Source: Bradyrhizobium sp. 139 (GTDB lineage: Bacteria > Pseudomonadota > Alphaproteobacteria > Rhizobiales > Xanthobacteraceae). Taken from it: a stretch of 35,273 nt of DNA. The position numbers and the translations under genes are program-made. Location: contig NZ_JADPKS010000089.1 in assembly GCF_023074175.1 (NCBI RefSeq), positions 1-35,273 of the forward strand, read 5' to 3'. Of the stretch, positions 31,895-35,273 are shown piece by piece. The first letter of the stretch is position 1. Each line of letters opens with the position of its first letter. The notes beneath the pieces are model-generated. The model saw only the letters and a program-made list of their open reading frames with translations, was not told the origin of the DNA and did not search any database.

Positions 31895-32098
31895 ATGATG
31901 AACAATGGTCTGAGTCACGGATCTGCAAAGATCTACCAATTCCCTGTCGGGGGCCGCGCGGCTCTCGCAGGACGCCGCTATGGTGAAGCCCGCATCCCTG
32001 CCGATCACGTCTCCCTTCCCGTGACCGAGACGATTTGCAGCGAAAGCTGGTACCATCAGGAAGCCGTCGACGAAGCCAAGCCGAAATGGGATCGCTAA
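31895..32098 (+). CDS. gstI: DUF2735 protein, probable GstI (glutamine synthetase translation inhibitor)
   Basis: 67 residues: GSAKIYQFPVGGRAALAGRR, YGEARIPADHVSLPVTETIC and an end SWYHQEAVDEAKPKWDR. This is the DUF2735 pattern. In Rhizobium leguminosarum a 63-residue protein encoded beside glnII, GstI, lowers GSII synthesis at the translation step; small size, position beside glnII and family pattern all agree. The identity with GstI is an inference I am moderately sure of; no function is proven here. Two ATGs (31895, 31898) follow GGAGGAGAAATCGAA, a strong ribosome-binding site. Followed by its own terminator. Confidence 0.72.
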   Translation: MMNNGLSHGSAKIYQFPVGGRAALAGRRYGEARIPADHVSLPVTETICSESWYHQEAVDEAKPKWDR

Positions 32099-32152
32099 TG
32101 CCTGCGTTCAGTTCAATACCGCCGCGCTCTCTCAATGCCCGGCGTCAGTTTG

Positions 32153-32188
32153 AAAAAGGGTCGAAACAACGAAGTTTCGGCCCTTTTT
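32153..32188 (+). terminator. Terminator of the gstI-like gene
   Basis: Fifteen-pair stem AAAAAGGGTCGAAAC / GTTTCGGCCCTTTTT with one T-G pair and a 6-base loop, ending in five T, 54 bases after the stop codon. Symmetric in A/T ends, so it may work in both directions. Confidence 0.93.
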
Positions 32189-32363
32189 GATTCCGGACTT
32201 GATTGTGGGATTAAATCCCGGCACAGGCCGTCACCGGCCGCTTCAGATGCTTGACCGTCGTGCTCCCGGTCTTGCCGATGGTCAGCGTGGTCCCCGCCCC
32301 CCGAATAGCGTGTGCCCGAGACCGTCAGGTACGTCCAACGAAACCATAACCCAAGCTGATCTC

Positions 32364-33107
32364 ATGTCAGATGCCCCTGCCCGCCACCTCGCCCTGCAAG
32401 GCGCGAGCAATTTTCGCGACCTCGGCGGCTATCCGACTTCGGATGGCCGCACCACGCGCTGGCGCCACATCTTCCGCTCCAACCATCTCGGCCAGCTCAC
32501 CGCTGCCGACATCGAGATCGTCCGCGCGCTGGGCGTGCGAAGCGCGTTCGACTTTCGCGGCGTCGAGGAGCGCGCGGCCGGGGTCTGCGTCATGAACGAG
32601 ATCACCGTGCATTCGCTGCCGATCGAGCCGACGGTCGTGGCCGCGCTGCGCGCCGAGCTTGCCAAGGGCAGGCTCACCGCGCCGGTCGCGCTCGAACTCA
32701 TGCGAGAATCCTATCGCAATTATGTCCGCCACAACACGACCAGTTTCCGCCACCTGTTCGGCCATCTCCTGGAAGATCGCGCGCCGCTCGTCATTCACTG
32801 CACCGCCGGCAAGGACCGCACCGGCTTTGCAAGCGCCCTGATCCTGCATGCGCTCGGCGTGCCCGATGACGTCATTGCCGAGGACTACCTGTTGACCAAC
32901 CGGCACTACAGGCGCGACGCATCAAATGCCTCCGATCTTCCCGCCGACGTCCTCGACGCGATCGGCAGCGTCGAGGCCTCGTATCTCGCGGCCGCCTTCG
33001 AAGCCATCGGCCGCGAATATGGCGATCTCGAAACCTACTTGCGCGACGGCCTCAAGCTCGGCACACCGGAGCAGACCGCGCTGAAGGCGCGTTATCTGCA
33101 ATCGTAA
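32364..33107 (+). CDS. Tyrosine-phosphatase-like protein (CX5R)
   Basis: 247 residues. Family marks: SNFRDLGGYPTSDG near the start, IFRSNHLGQLTAADIE, and the phosphatase loop HCTAGKDRTG at about 145-154, with the catalytic Cys and Arg. This is the bacterial group related to the MptpB/Y_phosphatase3 proteins, which act on phosphotyrosine, phosphoserine/threonine or phosphoinositides; the substrate here is unknown. The usual Lys and Asp of the loop are present, so it should be active. Start MSDAPARHLALQG at 32364; the open frame upstream to 32187 overlaps the terminator and is not coding. The SDR gene follows after 18 bases, probably in one transcript. Confidence 0.9.
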   Translation: MSDAPARHLALQGASNFRDLGGYPTSDGRTTRWRHIFRSNHLGQLTAADIEIVRALGVRSAFDFRGVEERAAGVCVMNEITVHSLPIEPTVVAALRAELAKGRLTAPVALELMRESYRNYVRHNTTSFRHLFGHLLEDRAPLVIHCTAGKDRTGFASALILHALGVPDDVIAEDYLLTNRHYRRDASNASDLPADVLDAIGSVEASYLAAAFEAIGREYGDLETYLRDGLKLGTPEQTALKARYLQS

Positions 33108-33125
33108 GGCCGTGCCGGGAGAACG

Positions 33126-33809
33126 ATGATGCAAGGCAAGGTTCTGATCGTGACGGGCGCGCTCGGCGCACTCGGCAAGGTTGTCGCCGAGACAGCGTTG
33201 GCGCGCGGCGCACGTGTGGCCGGCATCGATTATGCGCCCTCGCAGATCTCCGCGACGTCCGGGCGCATCGAGATCGGCGGTGTCGACCTGTCTGACGCAG
33301 CGCAGGCGAAGACGGTGGTCGAGGCGGCGGCAAAGCACTTCGGCAAGCTGGATGCGTTGATCAACATCGCCGGCGGCTTCGCCTTCGAGACCGTGGGCGA
33401 CGGCGACATCGAGACGTGGCAGCGCATGCATGCGCTCAACGTGCTGACGGCCCTCAACACCTCGCGCGCGGCGCTGCCGCATCTCGCCTCGTCCGAGGCC
33501 GGCCGCATTGTCAATATCGGCGCCATGGGCGCGCTCCAGGCAAGCGCCGGCATGGGCCCCTATGCGGCGTCCAAGGCAGCCGTGCATCGCCTGACCGAAG
33601 CCCTGGCGAGCGAGTGGAAGGGCAAGGTCACCGTCAATGCGGTGCTGCCTTCGATCATCGACACCAAGGCCAATCGCGCGGACATGCCGAAAGCGGATTT
33701 CTCCAGATGGGTGACACCGCAGGAACTCGCCGAGGTGATCCTGTTCCTCGCCGGCGACGCCGCGAGCGGCGTCACCGGCGCGCTGATCCCGGTCGGCGGG
33801 CGGATTTAG
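33126..33809 (+). CDS. Short-chain dehydrogenase/reductase (SDR)
   Basis: 227 residues. Cofactor loop TGALGALG (residues 10-17) fits TGxxx(G/A)xG. An Asp at the end of strand 2 (VAGIDYAP) suggests NAD(H). The catalytic YAASK has Tyr about 146 and Lys about 150. Thirteen residues before that Tyr, where classical SDRs have the catalytic Ser, the sequence reads NIGAMGAL with Ala, so the Ser is missing. The enzyme may act like dihydropteridine-reductase-type SDRs, which manage without it, or have a weak or changed activity. Ends GVTGALIPVGGRI. GGGAGA stands before two ATGs. Co-directional with the phosphatase gene. Confidence 0.9.
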   Translation: MMQGKVLIVTGALGALGKVVAETALARGARVAGIDYAPSQISATSGRIEIGGVDLSDAAQAKTVVEAAAKHFGKLDALINIAGGFAFETVGDGDIETWQRMHALNVLTALNTSRAALPHLASSEAGRIVNIGAMGALQASAGMGPYAASKAAVHRLTEALASEWKGKVTVNAVLPSIIDTKANRADMPKADFSRWVTPQELAEVILFLAGDAASGVTGALIPVGGRI

Positions 33810-34011
33810 GGAGTCGGACTTCGCTATCGGGGTCTGTGTCTGGTTCTGGATCGGCTCGCATGCCGAATACGACCGCCTTATTGGCTGAGACCTCAGTCCG
33901 GTACCAACAGCCGCAGATTGCCCTCGAAGCGGATGCTCTGGCGCAGAGCCCTAAGTCCGATCCGGGCTAGACTGCCGGCAACTGATTCTCGGATCGGAAC
34001 GCAAGACCCGG

Positions 34012-34704
34012 ATGCTTTCCTTGGAAACCGCGCTTTATCTACCCGTCAAACGCTTCCTCGAAGAGCTCGGCTTCACGGTCAAGGGCGAGATCGGCGGCTG
34101 CGACCTGGTCGGCCTCAGCACCAGCGATCCGCCCGTGGTGGTGATCGGCGAACTCAAGCTGGCTTTCAATCTCGAGCTGATCCTCCAGGCGGTCGGCCGC
34201 GCGCCGGCTGGCGACGAGGTCTGGATCGCTGCAAAAATGTCCGTGCGCGGCAAGGGGCGCGAGAGCGATGCGCGTTATCGCAACCTCTGCCGTCGCCTCG
34301 GCTTCGGTATGCTCGGGGTGACCGACCGCGGCCAGGTCGAGGTGCTGGTGAAGCCGCCGACCGCGACGCCACGCCGCGAGCCGAAGACCCGCTCGCGCCT
34401 CGTCGCCGAGCATCAGCGCCGCCAGGGCGATCCCGTGCTCGGCGGCAGCACCCGCGCGCCGATCATGACGGCTTATCGCCAGCAGGCGCTGGCCTGCGCC
34501 TCCGCGCTCGCCGACGGGCCGCGGCGGGTGAGCGAATTGCGCGAGCGCTGCCCCGATGCCGGCAAGATCTTGCTTAACAATGTGTATGGCTGGTTCGAAC
34601 GCACTGAGCGGGGAATCTACGGGCTGACGGAGGCCGGACACGCAGCGCTGAAGCGCTGGCCGCAACAGCGGGTCGGCTTGGCCGGTGTCGCGTCACCGCC
34701 CTGA
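34012..34704 (+). CDS. DUF2161 PD-(D/E)XK-like protein
   Basis: 230 residues. The N-terminal 100 residues match the DUF2161 pattern: ETALYLPVKRFLEELGFTVKGEI, GCDLVGL, VVVIGELKLAFNLELILQAVGR. GCD and GELK provide the Asp and Glu-x-Lys of the PD-(D/E)XK nuclease fold. The C-terminal part (after an Arg-rich linker at about 120-145) looks like a winged-helix (VSELRERCPDAGKILLNNVYGWFERTERGIYGLTEAG). A DNA- or RNA-related role is likely, with no known substrate. ATG at 34012. A stand-alone gene, 202 bases after the SDR gene. Confidence 0.85.
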   Translation: MLSLETALYLPVKRFLEELGFTVKGEIGGCDLVGLSTSDPPVVVIGELKLAFNLELILQAVGRAPAGDEVWIAAKMSVRGKGRESDARYRNLCRRLGFGMLGVTDRGQVEVLVKPPTATPRREPKTRSRLVAEHQRRQGDPVLGGSTRAPIMTAYRQQALACASALADGPRRVSELRERCPDAGKILLNNVYGWFERTERGIYGLTEAGHAALKRWPQQRVGLAGVASPP

Positions 34705-34799
34705 CACCCGACCGGTGCATAGCTGTGATGCCACACGGATTTCATATTGCAATGCAACATTGGCCGCACTAGGTATCCCGGCATCGAAACGAGGCCGTT

Positions 34800-35105
34800 A
34801 TGAGCGCAGACTGGAATACCAAATATGGCACGCGGCGCGTGCGCCACGATCCGCCGACCCTAGACGAGGCGATCTTCGCCGCGGTCGGAATCACCGACGA
34901 TCAGGGGCAGCAGGCCGAGATCGCGGCATCGCTGATGGGCATGCCGCTGGACGTCGTGCAGGCCGAGGTGAAGAAGCAGGCCCGCACCAACAGCCGCATC
35001 ACCGCCACGCGCGTGATCGCAGGCGAACAGGGTGCGCAGCGCTCGGTCGTCGTCGAACGCCGCGTCGTGCGCCGCTTCGGCAACGACAAGCGCACCGGAA
35101 CCTGA
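34800..35105 (+). CDS. Conserved-looking 101-residue protein of unknown function
   Basis: Residues 1-25 (MSADWNTKYGTRRVRHDPPT) are polar. Then follow a helical segment LDEAIFAAVGITDDQGQQAEIAASL, MGMPLDVVQAEVKKQA and a basic end VVVERRVVRRFGNDKRTGT. I do not recognise a family. ATG has CGAGG 6 bases before it, and a clean terminator follows 27 bases beyond the stop, both of which support a real, separately transcribed gene. Confidence 0.8.
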   Translation: MSADWNTKYGTRRVRHDPPTLDEAIFAAVGITDDQGQQAEIAASLMGMPLDVVQAEVKKQARTNSRITATRVIAGEQGAQRSVVVERRVVRRFGNDKRTGT

Positions 35106-35131
35106 ACGCGTCATTTCGTGACCTAGATTCC

Positions 35132-35163
35132 AAAGCGGACCGGCCTTGCCGGCCCGCTTTTTT
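35132..35163 (+). terminator. Terminator of the 101-residue protein gene
   Basis: AAAGCGG-A-CCGGC, loop CTT, GCCGG-C-CCGCTTT: two stem sections around one A-C mismatch, followed by six T in total (35158-35163). Confidence 0.92.
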
Positions 35164-35273
35164 GATTCTAGGCGGTCGTCCGTGAAGAATAGCCAAGCCG
35201 TTGATTTGGAATCATAAACCGACGATCTGTGGAAATCCAATTTGCCGGAAACCGGCCGCTGGAAAGGGGATTC
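35164..35273. other. Right edge, no feature seen
   Basis: 110 bases to the end of the window. No gene, tRNA or repeat is recognisable. There is a short dyad CCGGAAACCGG near 35243, too small to interpret. Confidence 0.4.

Noticed and set aside
31643..32056. 137-codon open frame on the minus strand between glnII and gstI-like gene
   Set aside because: Its first third is antisense to the gstI-like gene; no ribosome-binding site, no family pattern.
1..35273. tRNA genes, CRISPR arrays, integrases or phage genes
   Set aside because: I looked for T-arm-like GTTCGAA contexts, regular spaced repeats and integrase motifs; the hits fell inside coding genes or were absent.

Overview
This window looks like chromosomal DNA of a Bradyrhizobium-type alphaproteobacterium. 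The sequence is high in GC. It carries a eukaryotic-type glutamine synthetase II, and next to it is a divergent 67-codon DUF2735/GstI-like gene, a rhizobial arrangement. It also has several families typical of Rhizobiales (DUF2336, DUF982, DUF1127, DUF2161, Omp25-like barrels with the WTGFYVG start) and REP elements with their own RAYT transposase. I saw no rRNA, tRNA, CRISPR array, prophage or plasmid functions. All assignments come from reading the protein and DNA sequence; no database search was run.

Region by region. 1-7.3 kb: a TakP-like TRAP solute-binding protein, a DUF982 protein, a membrane-anchored DUF2778/L,D-transpeptidase-like protein with a five-residue repeat, a DUF1810 protein, a large chemoreceptor, a membrane acyltransferase and an NAD(P)H:FMN oxidoreductase. 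7.3-11.5 kb: an AraC regulator divergent from a compact operon DUF2336 - PilZ - HD-GYP, which has the parts of a cyclic-di-GMP module. 11.5-16.2 kb: nitroreductase, alpha/beta hydrolase, a PsiF-like secreted protein, a second PilZ protein, an MBL-fold hydrolase, and a RAYT transposase with REP elements against both ends. 16.2-20.2 kb: ABC-F ATPase, a soluble winged-helix/TolB-like/TPR regulator and a DUF1127 protein.

20.1-27.3 kb is the most unusual part. A small outer-membrane barrel gene and a destroyed luxR-type gene lie on either side of a spacer. A second copy of that spacer and an intact luxR-type gene lie 4.5 kb further on. Between them is a 1021-codon protein made of four successive outer-membrane barrel domains, coupled by an ATGA overlap to a short autotransporter-passenger-like gene. 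A perfect 20-bp dyad (one wobble in the second copy) is conserved in both spacers and is a candidate operator. Two full-length GrlR-like proteins (26.6-27.3 kb and 29.4-30.1 kb), each an internal duplication, and a 37-codon relic of a third (20.1 kb) frame this accessory region.

27.6-30.1 kb holds a co-directional run: GrlR-like, a leaderless ModA-like binding protein, a Sel1-repeat protein and a 49-residue basic protein. 30.3-32.2 kb is the nitrogen-assimilation unit: glnII with a sigma-54 promoter, a GC-rich leader hairpin and a strong terminator, divergent from the gstI-like gene with its own terminator. 32.3-35.2 kb contains a tyrosine-phosphatase-like protein and an SDR enzyme in an apparent operon, a DUF2161 PD-(D/E)XK-like protein and a small conserved-looking protein with a clear terminator.
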